Shown here piece by piece: positions 1 to 6,534 of a stretch of DNA of 16,642 bases (within the stretch, counting starts at the first letter, position 1; every line of letters starts with the position of its first letter). The translations under genes and the position numbers were made by a program. The DNA comes from Synergistales bacterium (lineage in GTDB: Bacteria > Synergistota > Synergistia > Synergistales > Synergistaceae): NCBI GenBank assembly GCA_026002695.1, contig BOCB01000037.1, positions 1 through 16,642 on the forward strand. Direction: 5' to 3'. A model generated the notes under the pieces. It did no database searches. It was not told the origin of the DNA and saw nothing but the letters and a program-made list of their open reading frames with translations.

Positions 1-92
1 ATAGCGACTGGCGTCTAACAAGAACCGGGCGACCGAGATGATCGCCCTTACGGAGATAAATAAGATAAATAAATATATAGGAGGAATTTCTT

Positions 93-863
93 ATGATGTC
101 GCTTTTGAGTATGTTAAGTTCAACTTTGGGGATAGTATTTATCGTGGTTCTCTTTCTGTCGTCGGCCGTCAAGATCGTGCCGGAGTATCAGCGGCTCGTC
201 GTCTTCCGTTTAGGCAGGCTTATCGCGGCGAAAGGGCCGGGGATCGTGATAGTCCTTCCGTGGATAGACCGGACGCTGCGCGTTGACCTTCGCATGGTAA
301 CTCTCGACGTTCCCGTTCAGGAAGTGATAACGAGCGACAACGTCCCCATCAAAGTGAACGCCGTCATCTACTTCAGGGTGCTCGATCCGTCGCGCTCCGT
401 CGTCGAGGTGGAGGACTACATAATGGCGACGAGCCAGCTCTCGCAGACGACGCTGCGCTCCGTTATAGGGCGCTCCGAGCTCGACGAGGTTCTCTCCGCC
501 CGCGACAAGATAAACATGGAGCTCCAGCAGATAATAGACGACAGGACGGACCAGTGGGGCATAAAAGTGAGCTCCGTCGAGCTGAAAGAGCTCGAACTCC
601 CCGAAGGCATGAAGCGCGCTATGGCGCGTCAGGCTGAGGCCGAGCGCGAGCGCCGCGCGAAGATAATAGCCGCCGAGGGAGAGCAGCAGGCCGCCGAAAA
701 ACTCACGCAGGCCTCCGAGACGATGGAGCGCTCGCCGATGACGTTACAGCTGCGCTACTTGCAGACCCTGCGCGAAATAGCCGGCGACAAGAACTCCACG
801 ACGATCTTCCCGATACCGATAGACTTCCTGAAGCCGTTCTTCGACAGAACACGCAAGGACTAA
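93..863 (+). CDS. Slipin/stomatin-like SPFH-domain membrane protein
   Basis: A 256-residue protein with the standard bacterial slipin layout. A hydrophobic N-terminal membrane segment spans about residues 12-29. It is followed by the family signature at about 30-42 (PEYQRLVVFRLGR) and the SPFH/band-7 domain to about residue 175. A charged coiled coil rich in E, R and A follows (about 170-205), and the tail ends with PIPIDFLKPF. Slipins are membrane scaffold proteins that oligomerise in ordered lipid patches and are often paired with an NfeD-type partner. Any such partner would lie left of the window, so this is untested here. The start is set by AGGAGG at 79-84, eight bases before the ATG. 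The length is normal for the family. The gene ends 31 bases before the next start. The family is clear; the cellular role is not. Confidence 0.88.
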   Translation: MMSLLSMLSSTLGIVFIVVLFLSSAVKIVPEYQRLVVFRLGRLIAAKGPGIVIVLPWIDRTLRVDLRMVTLDVPVQEVITSDNVPIKVNAVIYFRVLDPSRSVVEVEDYIMATSQLSQTTLRSVIGRSELDEVLSARDKINMELQQIIDDRTDQWGIKVSSVELKELELPEGMKRAMARQAEAERERRAKIIAAEGEQQAAEKLTQASETMERSPMTLQLRYLQTLREIAGDKNSTTIFPIPIDFLKPFFDRTRKD

Positions 864-881
864 AGCCGCCCGTTCATTATT

Positions 882-886
882 AGGAG
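882..886 (+). promoter_or_regulatory. Ribosome binding site deciding the HEPN gene start
   Basis: AGGAG lies eight bases before the GTG at 895. The in-frame GTG at 886 overlaps this motif, so it cannot use it. This places the start at 895. Confidence 0.6.
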
Positions 887-894
887 TGATTAGC

Positions 895-1314
895 GTGGAG
901 CAAAGTCAAGACATCCGATGGAAACAGCGTTTTCAAAATTTCAGCAGGGCGTTAAACTTGCTCCGCGAGTTAAACGAGTTTGACATAGATAATCTAAAAC
1001 CCATTGAGCAGGAGGGTTTTATTCAGCGTTTTGAGTTTACCTTTGAGCTTGCCTGGAAGACGGCTAAAGATTATCTGCAGGAAGCGGGCGTATTGCTTAC
1101 GGAAGTCTCGCCGCGCGCAGTGATAAAGGCGGCTTTCGCGGCGGGCATTATCACTGACGGGCAGGTGTTTATCGATATGATGCTTGCGAGGAATTTGTTG
1201 TCACACACCTACGAATTAACAAAATTCAAAGAAATTTTGACTAAGGTTAAGTCTGAATACCTTGCGGCATTGGAAACTTTTTATGATTTCTTGACGGAGA
1301 AAACATTTGATTGA
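895..1314 (+). CDS. HEPN-domain protein, HI0074/HepT-like (nucleotidyltransferase substrate-binding family)
   Basis: A 139-residue all-helical protein. The block RFEFTFELAWKTAKDYL (about residues 45-61) is typical of the HI0074 'nucleotidyltransferase substrate binding' family. RNLLSHTY at 99-106 is an intact RX4HXY motif (R99, H104, Y106). In characterised HepT toxins this motif forms the RNase site, and the tyrosine is the residue that the partner MntA AMPylates. The stop overlaps the start of the next gene, which encodes the matching MNT protein, so the two are translationally coupled. The GTG at 895 is preferred over the one at 886 because only the former has a spaced Shine-Dalgarno. Known of the family: HEPN/MNT pairs act as toxin-antitoxin modules. 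Inferred: this one does too. The older alternative is that the HEPN subunit simply presents a substrate to the nucleotidyltransferase. Confidence 0.86.
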   Translation: MEQSQDIRWKQRFQNFSRALNLLRELNEFDIDNLKPIEQEGFIQRFEFTFELAWKTAKDYLQEAGVLLTEVSPRAVIKAAFAAGIITDGQVFIDMMLARNLLSHTYELTKFKEILTKVKSEYLAALETFYDFLTEKTFD

Positions 1315-1603
1315 CACCGGGCTTTCAGAAAACGCGCTGCGGCTTATTCAGAACGTGATAAGCGGCACGAAGGTGACAAAGGCGTTGCTCTTCGGCTCTC
1401 GGGCAAAGGGCAATTTTCGCGCAAACTCCGACATAGACATCGCTTTGTGCGGCGATATAACGGTTATGGAGGCGGAGGAGATCGCTGCGCAGCTCGAACT
1501 GCTGCCGCTGCCGTTTACGTTTGACGCGCAAAGTTTCAACGAGATAAAAAACGCCGAACTGAGAGAACATATCGCGCGCGTCGGGGTAACTTTGTACGGG
1601 TAA
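1307..1603 (+). CDS. Minimal nucleotidyltransferase, HI0073/MntA-like
   Basis: A 98-residue protein of the minimal DNA-polymerase-beta-fold nucleotidyltransferase (MNT) type. The motif GSRAKG (30-35) is followed by SDID (41-44). The likely metal-binding aspartates are D42, D44 and D73 (in FTFDAQSF). All three are present, so it should be active. In HepT-MntA systems the MNT partner transfers AMP to the HEPN toxin's tyrosine and silences it. The predicted start is TTG at 1307, with GGAGA at 1296-1300 six bases upstream. This makes an eight-base overlap with the HEPN gene, a normal arrangement for coupled translation. No hairpin terminator is visible downstream. The family call is firm; the antitoxin role is inferred from the pairing. 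Confidence 0.86.
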   Translation: MIDTGLSENALRLIQNVISGTKVTKALLFGSRAKGNFRANSDIDIALCGDITVMEAEEIAAQLELLPLPFTFDAQSFNEIKNAELREHIARVGVTLYG

Positions 1604-1695
1604 GCGTCTTATTTTCTTCTTCATAATTTTAATCGAGATAAATCAGCCTTCTTGAAATTTTCCAAACTTTCCTCGCGAAAGCTATATTATCGCTA

Positions 1696-1721
1696 TATAA
1701 TAGAATGTAGTGTATTATAAT
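1696..1721 (+). promoter_or_regulatory. Possible promoter region upstream of the YvyF-like/flavodiiron pair
   Basis: Positions 1604-1768 are clearly more AT-rich than the surroundings. Two perfect TATAAT hexamers occur at 1696-1701 and 1716-1721. Neither has a good TTGACA-like hexamer 16-18 bases upstream, so this is only a candidate sigma-70-type -10 region for the genes starting at 1769 and 2163. Confidence 0.3.
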
Positions 1722-1755
1722 TAAAACCTATGTAACGTTCTGTTTACATATCTAC

Positions 1756-1762
1756 GGAGGTG
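1756..1762 (+). promoter_or_regulatory. Ribosome binding site deciding the YvyF-like start
   Basis: GGAGGTG lies just upstream of the ATG at 1769, with eight bases between GGAGG and ATG. The alternative in-frame GTG at 1760 is inside this motif, so it is an unlikely start. Confidence 0.65.
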
Positions 1763-1768
1763 AGCGTT

Positions 1769-2149
1769 ATGCAAATCAACACATGCCGCGTATGCGGGAA
1801 GATATTCGGGGCCTCGGATACGTCAGTCTGTCCTTCATGCCGCAAGCTGCTGGATATAGTATACGAAAAAGCGCGGTCGTACCTCAGGGACAACCCGAAG
1901 GCCGAGCTGGACTCCAAATCTCTCGCCAAGGCCATAGAGGAGGACGTCAAGCTCATCGAAATACTGGTTGCTGAGGGCAGATTCGACCCGGGACATGAGA
2001 TGCCGACTGAGGAGGCCAATATGGACAAGCGCCGCAAGAAGCTGCTCGATGATATCCAGAAAAACCTTTCGGCCAGACCGGTGAAAGAGGAGCAGGAGCG
2101 CACTACCTACGGCAGTGACAGGCACGGAGAGAGACGCAACAAAGACTAA
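1769..2149 (+). CDS. Small zinc-ribbon protein resembling YvyF (flagellar-operon protein family)
   Basis: A 126-residue protein. Its N-terminus has two CXXC knuckles (C6-X2-C9 and C21-X2-C24), forming a likely zinc ribbon. A helical segment follows (about 27-45), then a region resembling a short helix-turn-helix that ends in the block EILVAEGRFDPG (about 62-73). This order resembles the YvyF/TIGR03826 family, whose members sit near flgM in Bacillus and whose biochemical role is unsettled. The C-terminal third is charged and looks disordered, ending in a basic tail. No flagellar gene is in the window. The gene lies 13 bases before the flavodiiron protein gene, so the two are probably co-transcribed. 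The zinc ribbon is plain; the family assignment is from pattern only. A small redox or DNA-binding regulator is an alternative. Confidence 0.72.
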   Translation: MQINTCRVCGKIFGASDTSVCPSCRKLLDIVYEKARSYLRDNPKAELDSKSLAKAIEEDVKLIEILVAEGRFDPGHEMPTEEANMDKRRKKLLDDIQKNLSARPVKEEQERTTYGSDRHGERRNKD

Positions 2150-2162
2150 GGGAGGGGAAAAG

Positions 2163-3368
2163 ATGAAAAACATCAACGGAGTTTTGTGCGCGGCGCCATC
2201 CATATACTGGCTAGGATCCAACGACAGGGAAACGGATAAATTCGAGGGACTTTGGGATCTGCCGATGGGCGTGGCCTACAACTCGTACCTCATCGACGGC
2301 GAGAAGACAATCCTCATCGACACGGTAAAGAGCGCGTACACGGACGACGGCTTTTGCAGGCTTGCGGAGCTGCTCGGAGGACGCCCGCTCGACTACATAG
2401 TGGTGAACCATATGGAGCCCGATCACTCAGGCGCGCTCCCCACACTGCGCACACTCTACCCGGGAGTGAAGTACATACTGAACGCCAAGACGGCTGAGAT
2501 GATGAAGAACTTCTACGGAATAGACGGCCCGTTCGAGATAGTGAAGGACGGCGACACGCTCGACATCAGCGGACGGAGACTCGTATTTGCCTTCACGCCG
2601 ATGGTTCACTGGCCTGAGAGCATGGTAACCTACGACGCCACGGACAAGATTCTCTTCTCGAACGACATATTCGGAGGTTTCGGAGCGCTCGAGGGCGGAA
2701 TATTCGACGACGAGGCCAACCTCGACAGGGCTATCGACGAAATGATGCGCTATTACGTAAACATCGTCGGACGCTTCGCGGCCCCGGCACAGAAGGCGCT
2801 CGCGAAGGTTCGCACGCTCGACATATCGCTGATATGCCCGTCGCACGGCCCAATATGGAGGACCGACCCGAACCGCGTTATATCGCTGTACGAAAAATGG
2901 AGCAGACAGGAGACCGAGAGCGGTGTCGTCGTGGTGTACGGCTCAATGTACGGCAACACGAAGAGCGCGTCCGACGCCATATGCCGCTCGCTGTCGCTCG
3001 CCGGCGTCAAGAAGGTCATCGTATACGACATATCGCGCTCAAATATGTCTTACGTGACAACTGACATCTGGCGTTACTCGGGGCTCATACTGTCGTCCTG
3101 CACTTACAACATGGAGCTCTACCCGCCGATGGCCGCGCTTCTGCGCCTGCTCGAAAACAAGAACATGAAGGGACGCTCCATCGGGCTCTGCGGCACATAC
3201 AGCTGGAGCAGCGCGGCTCTGAAGGAGATGCGGGAGTTCGTCGATAAATCCAAGGGAGGCTGGACGCTCGTCGAACCGGCTCTTGAGATAAAGTCCCGCC
3301 CGACTTGCGACGACATGCTGCTTTGCGCCGAGCTCGGAAATAACATGGCGCGCGCCGTGAAAAGCTGA
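2163..3368 (+). CDS. Flavodiiron protein (FprA/A-type flavoprotein), O2/NO reductase
   Basis: A 401-residue two-domain protein. The N-terminal metallo-beta-lactamase-like half carries the complete diiron ligand set: H83-X-E85-X-D87-H88, H149, D168 (in SNDIFGGFG) and H228 (in CPSHGPIW). The C-terminal flavodoxin-like half starts near residue 252, with the FMN phosphate loop YGSMYGNTK. Enzymes of this type reduce O2 to water and/or NO to N2O in the cytoplasm of anaerobes, with electrons usually supplied by rubredoxin or F420H2. No electron donor gene is visible in the window. The start ATG at 2163 has GGAGG at 2151-2155; an in-frame start at 2115 would lie inside the preceding gene and lacks a site. 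The length is normal for the two-domain class. O2 versus NO preference cannot be told from sequence. Confidence 0.95.
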   Translation: MKNINGVLCAAPSIYWLGSNDRETDKFEGLWDLPMGVAYNSYLIDGEKTILIDTVKSAYTDDGFCRLAELLGGRPLDYIVVNHMEPDHSGALPTLRTLYPGVKYILNAKTAEMMKNFYGIDGPFEIVKDGDTLDISGRRLVFAFTPMVHWPESMVTYDATDKILFSNDIFGGFGALEGGIFDDEANLDRAIDEMMRYYVNIVGRFAAPAQKALAKVRTLDISLICPSHGPIWRTDPNRVISLYEKWSRQETESGVVVVYGSMYGNTKSASDAICRSLSLAGVKKVIVYDISRSNMSYVTTDIWRYSGLILSSCTYNMELYPPMAALLRLLENKNMKGRSIGLCGTYSWSSAALKEMREFVDKSKGGWTLVEPALEIKSRPTCDDMLLCAELGNNMARAVKS

Positions 3369-3451
3369 TTTATTGTCAGGAACCTAAAGGGTGAAGATAA
3401 AACGATGATCAGGCCTGTTGGTATTATCGCCCGCATTCGGCATAACCGCCC

Positions 3452-4096
3452 ATGAAAAGCTCTGACAAATCCTCTGGCGGTCTCCGAAAAAAGTCAGCGG
3501 CGAGGAAAAATCCGGGCAGGCTCACGCGCCACCTCCTGATGCTGCGTGAGCTTGCCCGCAATCCGCGCGACATAGGGGCGGTTTGTTCGAGCTCGCCCGC
3601 CCTCGCGAACGAAATGGCGCGGGCCATTCACCCTTCGCTGCTTAAATCGGGCTGTCTCATCGAGCTCGGCGCGGGCACCGGCCCCGTCACGGAAGCGTTG
3701 CTTCGCAGGGGTATCTCCCGCGACAAGCTCATCATCGTCGAAAAATCCGAAGCGTTGGCGCAGTGCCTCAAGGAGCGTTTTAACGGCGCTACCGTGCTAT
3801 GCTGCGGAGCCGAGGAGATTTCATCGAAGATAAAATTGAGCTCTCCGGTCGCAGCCATAGTGTCGAGCCTTCCCTTCCGCAGTTTACCGGCCGACGTAAG
3901 CGCGGCCATAATGTCAGAGGTCGGACGCATCCTCGCGCCGGGGGGGCTGTTCGTGCAGTTCACTTACGCGCTTCTCGGCGAGATGCCGTTCATCACCGCG
4001 GATTTCCGCAAGCTGCGCTCCCGTTTCATCCTGCGCAACGTTCCCCCGGCCAAGGTCGAGGTCTTTCGTAGGCGCAAAACTTCTGTGGGTGTATGA
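3452..4096 (+). CDS. SAM-dependent methyltransferase, PmtA-like (phospholipid N-methyltransferase family)
   Basis: A 214-residue class I methyltransferase. Basic residues fill the first 27 positions. They are followed by NPRDIGAVCSSSPALANEMA (37-56), which parallels the 'RNPRxVGAIxPSS..LA..MA' opening of PmtA-type phosphatidylethanolamine N-methyltransferases. The SAM-binding glycine loop is IELGAGTG (70-77). SSLPFRSLP and FVQFTYALLGEMP further along match the usual PmtA positions after motif III. A membrane-surface enzyme that methylates a phospholipid headgroup is the natural inference; related rRNA adenine dimethylases are a less likely alternative. No clear Shine-Dalgarno precedes ATG 3452, and translation may be coupled to a short upstream frame. 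It sits 83 bases after the flavodiiron gene and 44 bases before the ArnD-like gene. Confidence 0.78.
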   Translation: MKSSDKSSGGLRKKSAARKNPGRLTRHLLMLRELARNPRDIGAVCSSSPALANEMARAIHPSLLKSGCLIELGAGTGPVTEALLRRGISRDKLIIVEKSEALAQCLKERFNGATVLCCGAEEISSKIKLSSPVAAIVSSLPFRSLPADVSAAIMSEVGRILAPGGLFVQFTYALLGEMPFITADFRKLRSRFILRNVPPAKVEVFRRRKTSVGV

Positions 4097-4140
4097 TGCC
4101 AATCAGGCATTTGGATTAACGATAACGCCATGTACCGGCA

Positions 4141-4998
4141 ATGAAGATAGTCGCGCTCAGGATATTGGCTGACACGCTGAGATCCTACAGGGATGGGGTG
4201 CCGAGGCTGCTCGACGCGCTGGACGAAATATCCGCGAAGGGCAGCTTTTTTTTCGGCATGGGAAGCGAGCGCAGCGGTTCCGCGATGTCCAAATTATTCG
4301 GCGCTGAAAAGGAAATAGTGCCGTCGGCTCCCGGCATATTGAAGGACGCGTTCAAAAGAGGACATGACTGCGGCGTCTGCGGCATGAACCCCAGGGAATG
4401 GCGGGCTCGTTTGGACAAACTCCCCGACACGTCCGTTCTCGCGAACATAAAAAACGCGCATTCCAATTTCCGCAAGAGGGTCGGCAGTCCGCCGAACGGC
4501 TTCGCGTCCCCCGGCTTTCGCGTAAACTACATCAGCCTTCGGACATTGGATGACGCCGGATTCAAATATTGCAGCGACACCTTTGGATTCTGCCCGTTCA
4601 TTCCCAAAATGTCGAAAAAAATCTTCGCCATCCCGCAGATTCCCTCGACCCTGCCCACGCTCGAAGACCTGCTGCGCCGCTTACAGCCTCAGGAAGCGAT
4701 GAACCTTCTGTCGAACATGGACGACGGACTGAACGTCCTGCCCGTTGACGCCGAACTTGCCGCGTCGCAGGACGCCCTCGGCTTCATACGCGCGTTTATG
4801 GAGCGCGCTGCCGGTGACGGGGTTAAATTTTTGGATATGCTGACCGTGGCGAAGAATATAGATATAAAAGCCCTGCCGATATGCGAAATTAACTATCGCG
4901 GGTCGCTCGGCGTACAGGCTAAAGAACCGAAACCCAACAATAACGTTTCCTCCCATGAATCACCGAGGGAAGAACCGCCGCATTGGATACCGATTTGA
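4141..4998 (+). CDS. ArnD-like NodB-fold protein with degenerate metal site
   Basis: A 285-residue protein that follows the ArnD (4-deoxy-4-formamido-L-arabinose-phosphoundecaprenol deformylase) outline: LRxxxDTxRxxRDGVPRLLD at 6-25, SFFF at 35-38, PGFR at 124-127 and the highly characteristic PQIPSTLPT at 165-173. The catalytic positions differ from ArnD as I remember it. The RIDVDT motif reads RILADT (first Asp replaced by L9, D11 kept). The His-rich GLHAWDHH block reads GVCGMNPR (78-85). The late IHAE reads VDAE (H replaced by D203). No metal-binding histidine pair remains, so deformylase activity is doubtful. The tail from about residue 260 is proline/asparagine-rich and looks disordered. 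There is no strong ribosome site before ATG 4141. The frame is intact, which argues against a simple pseudogene. It ends just before a terminator and is convergent with ugd. Confidence 0.75.
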   Translation: MKIVALRILADTLRSYRDGVPRLLDALDEISAKGSFFFGMGSERSGSAMSKLFGAEKEIVPSAPGILKDAFKRGHDCGVCGMNPREWRARLDKLPDTSVLANIKNAHSNFRKRVGSPPNGFASPGFRVNYISLRTLDDAGFKYCSDTFGFCPFIPKMSKKIFAIPQIPSTLPTLEDLLRRLQPQEAMNLLSNMDDGLNVLPVDAELAASQDALGFIRAFMERAAGDGVKFLDMLTVAKNIDIKALPICEINYRGSLGVQAKEPKPNNNVSSHESPREEPPHWIPI

Positions 4999-5013
4999 TT
5001 TAACATCGGTTAT

Positions 5014-5048
5014 GCAGAGGCGGCAGAATGCCGCCCCTGCGGTTTTTT
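5014..5048 (+). terminator. Rho-independent terminator after the ArnD-like gene
   Basis: A seven-pair stem, GGCGGCA (5019-5025) with TGCCGCC (5029-5035), has a three-base loop. Past one mismatch it is extended by GCAG/CTGC at 5014-5017 and 5037-5040. Six T residues follow at 5043-5048. It ends the + strand block. The arm sequence resembles the palindrome at 7894-7921. Confidence 0.85.
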
Positions 5049-5085
5049 GCGGAACAACGCGCGGAAATTGCCATCCGCCCCTGCG

Positions 5086-6411
5086 TTACCTGACGGCGCA
5101 ATTCCTGCCTATGCAGTAATACTCGAAACCAAGGTTTTTTATCGTCTGCGGTTCATACATATTGCGCCCGTCGAACAATATCTTGCCCTTCATATGAGAA
5201 CCGGCGCGCGCCCAGTCTATCGAGCCGAACTCCGGCCACTCGGCGACGAGCACCGCGGCGTCCGCTCCGGTTATCGCCTCACCGGCGCTGCGGGCATATT
5301 TGACAGAGCCGGGCAATACAGATTTCGCGTTATCCTCGGCTATCGGGTCAAAGGCCGTTATATCCGCGCCGTGCTCGACAAGATCGTTTATCAGTGTTAT
5401 CGACGGCGCCTCCCTCATATCGTCGGTGCCCGGCTTGAAGGCGAGCCCCAGTACGGCTATGTTGAGCCCGGTCAGATCCTGCCCGAAGCGGCGGCGCACC
5501 ATTATCGGCAGCACCCTCTTCTGGTTCCTGTTCACTTTTTCTATCGCCGAGGTTACCGTCATCTCGACGCCGCAGCCTTCGCCCACCCGGCAGAGCGATT
5601 GCACGTCCTTTGGAAAACAGGAGCCGCCGTAACCGCATCCGGCGTTCAGGAAATACTCGCCGATGCGCCTGTCCGACGCTATGCCGCTGCGCACGGCGCT
5701 CACGTCGCCCCCCACCGCGTCGCAGAGCCGCGCTATCTCGTTCATAAAACTTATGCGGACGGCGAGCATCGCGTTCGCCGCGTACTTGGTTATCTCCGCC
5801 GAGGCCGGATCCATGAATATTATCCTGTCCTCCTCCACGAAGGACGAATACAGCTCGCGCATGGCAGCCTTCGCCTCCTCGGATACCGCTCCGACCACAA
5901 CCCTGTCGGGGTTCAGGCAGTCATGTATCGCCCGCCCCTCCTTGAGAAACTCGGGGTTGGACAATATCTCGACGGGCGCTTTTATACCCCGCTCCCTCAA
6001 ATGGACGCCTATTTTATCGCACACAAGGCGGCCCGTTCCCACCGGCACAGTGGACTTCACGACGATAAAGCACCCTTTTCTGATATGAAGCCCTATCGAA
6101 TCGGCAACCGACAGCACCTGCGCGAGGTCGGTCTCGCCGTTCTCGGTCGGCGGCGTTCCGACTGCAATGAAGCACAGGTCAGCGTCAGTGAGCCCGTCGG
6201 CTATATCCGTCGAAAAAAACAGCCTGCCTTCCGCGGAATTCCGCGTTATCATCTCGGCAAGCCCCTCCTCGTATATCGGAGACTCGCCCCGTTTCAACAT
6301 CGCGACGCGTTTTTCGTCTATGTCGACGCACCAGACTTTATTCCCTTTATCCGCGAAGCACGACCCCGTGACGAGGCCGACATACCCGGTTCCGACAACA
6401 CAAATATTCAA
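5086..6411 (-). CDS. ugd: UDP-glucose 6-dehydrogenase
   Basis: A 441-residue protein, normal length for the UDP-glucose/GDP-mannose dehydrogenase family. It oxidises UDP-glucose twice to UDP-glucuronate using NAD+, in the cytoplasm. The Rossmann loop GTGYVG is at 7-12, followed by D30 in CVDID. SNPEFLKEG lies at 151-159, K209 and N213 are in the central helix, and the catalytic cysteine is C265 in GYGGSCFPKD. FKPGTDDMREAP and DGRNMY in the C-terminal domain bind the sugar nucleotide. I choose the TTG at 6411 because GGAGGG precedes it by seven bases and the protein then begins MNICVVGTGYVG, as relatives do. The frame stays open upstream to GTG 6480, which would add 23 non-conserved residues through the leader hairpins. 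UDP-glucuronate feeds Ara4N, capsule and other glycans; no later pathway enzyme with an intact active site is in the window. Confidence 0.95.
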   Translation of the reverse strand: MNICVVGTGYVGLVTGSCFADKGNKVWCVDIDEKRVAMLKRGESPIYEEGLAEMITRNSAEGRLFFSTDIADGLTDADLCFIAVGTPPTENGETDLAQVLSVADSIGLHIRKGCFIVVKSTVPVGTGRLVCDKIGVHLRERGIKAPVEILSNPEFLKEGRAIHDCLNPDRVVVGAVSEEAKAAMRELYSSFVEEDRIIFMDPASAEITKYAANAMLAVRISFMNEIARLCDAVGGDVSAVRSGIASDRRIGEYFLNAGCGYGGSCFPKDVQSLCRVGEGCGVEMTVTSAIEKVNRNQKRVLPIMVRRRFGQDLTGLNIAVLGLAFKPGTDDMREAPSITLINDLVEHGADITAFDPIAEDNAKSVLPGSVKYARSAGEAITGADAAVLVAEWPEFGSIDWARAGSHMKGKILFDGRNMYEPQTIKNLGFEYYCIGRNCAVR

Positions 6412-6418
6412 CGGCAAA

Positions 6419-6424
6419 CCCTCC
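6419..6424 (-). promoter_or_regulatory. Ribosome binding site deciding the ugd start
   Basis: GGAGGG on the - strand, seven bases before the TTG at 6411. It supports a non-ATG start at the family-conserved N-terminus. Confidence 0.7.
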
Positions 6425-6425
6425 G

Positions 6426-6460
6426 CAACAAAAACTAAACCGTGGGGCTCCTCGCCCCAC
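6426..6460 (-). terminator. Hairpin with T-rich tail in the ugd leader (terminator or attenuator)
   Basis: On the - strand, a perfect seven-pair stem GTGGGGC/GCCCCAC (6454-6460 with 6442-6448) and a five-base loop are followed by GGTTTAGTTTTTGTTG. This is a plausible intrinsic terminator. It lies only about 15 bases from the end of its tail to the TTG start of ugd. It could end transcripts from the upstream transporter gene, or act as an attenuator for ugd. It might also simply be part of a dispersed intergenic repeat. Confidence 0.6.
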
Positions 6461-6467
6461 ACCCCGG

Positions 6468-6485
6468 CAAGGGTTATCACCCTTG
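6468..6485 (-). repeat. Second perfect hairpin in the ugd leader
   Basis: CAAGGGT and ACCCTTG (7 pairs) flank a four-base loop, seven bases from the neighbouring terminator-like hairpin. The tandem pair looks like a structured leader or an intergenic repeat unit. Confidence 0.6.
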
Positions 6486-6513
6486 ACCCTTATTCTGAAA
6501 CCTCCGCCTTTTA

Positions 6514-6519
6514 ATTATA
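6514..6519 (-). promoter_or_regulatory. Possible -10 element for ugd
   Basis: A perfect TATAAT on the - strand, in an AT-rich stretch between the transporter stop and the leader hairpins. No convincing -35 hexamer is found 16-18 bases upstream. If real, transcripts would carry both hairpins in their 5' leader. Confidence 0.35.
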
Positions 6520-6534
6520 CCCTTTATCGGCTCT

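Noticed and set aside
1..18. Possible 3' end of an NfeD-type partner gene of the slipin (frame 1 reads IATGV then stop)
   Set aside because: Five codons are too few to assign; the known slipin-NfeD pairing alone is not evidence.
5047..6438. Long + strand open frame (463 codons) opposite ugd
   Set aside because: It is a codon-aligned antisense shadow of ugd. Its translation is rich in Arg, His and Tyr with no domain, and ugd on the other strand has every catalytic motif.
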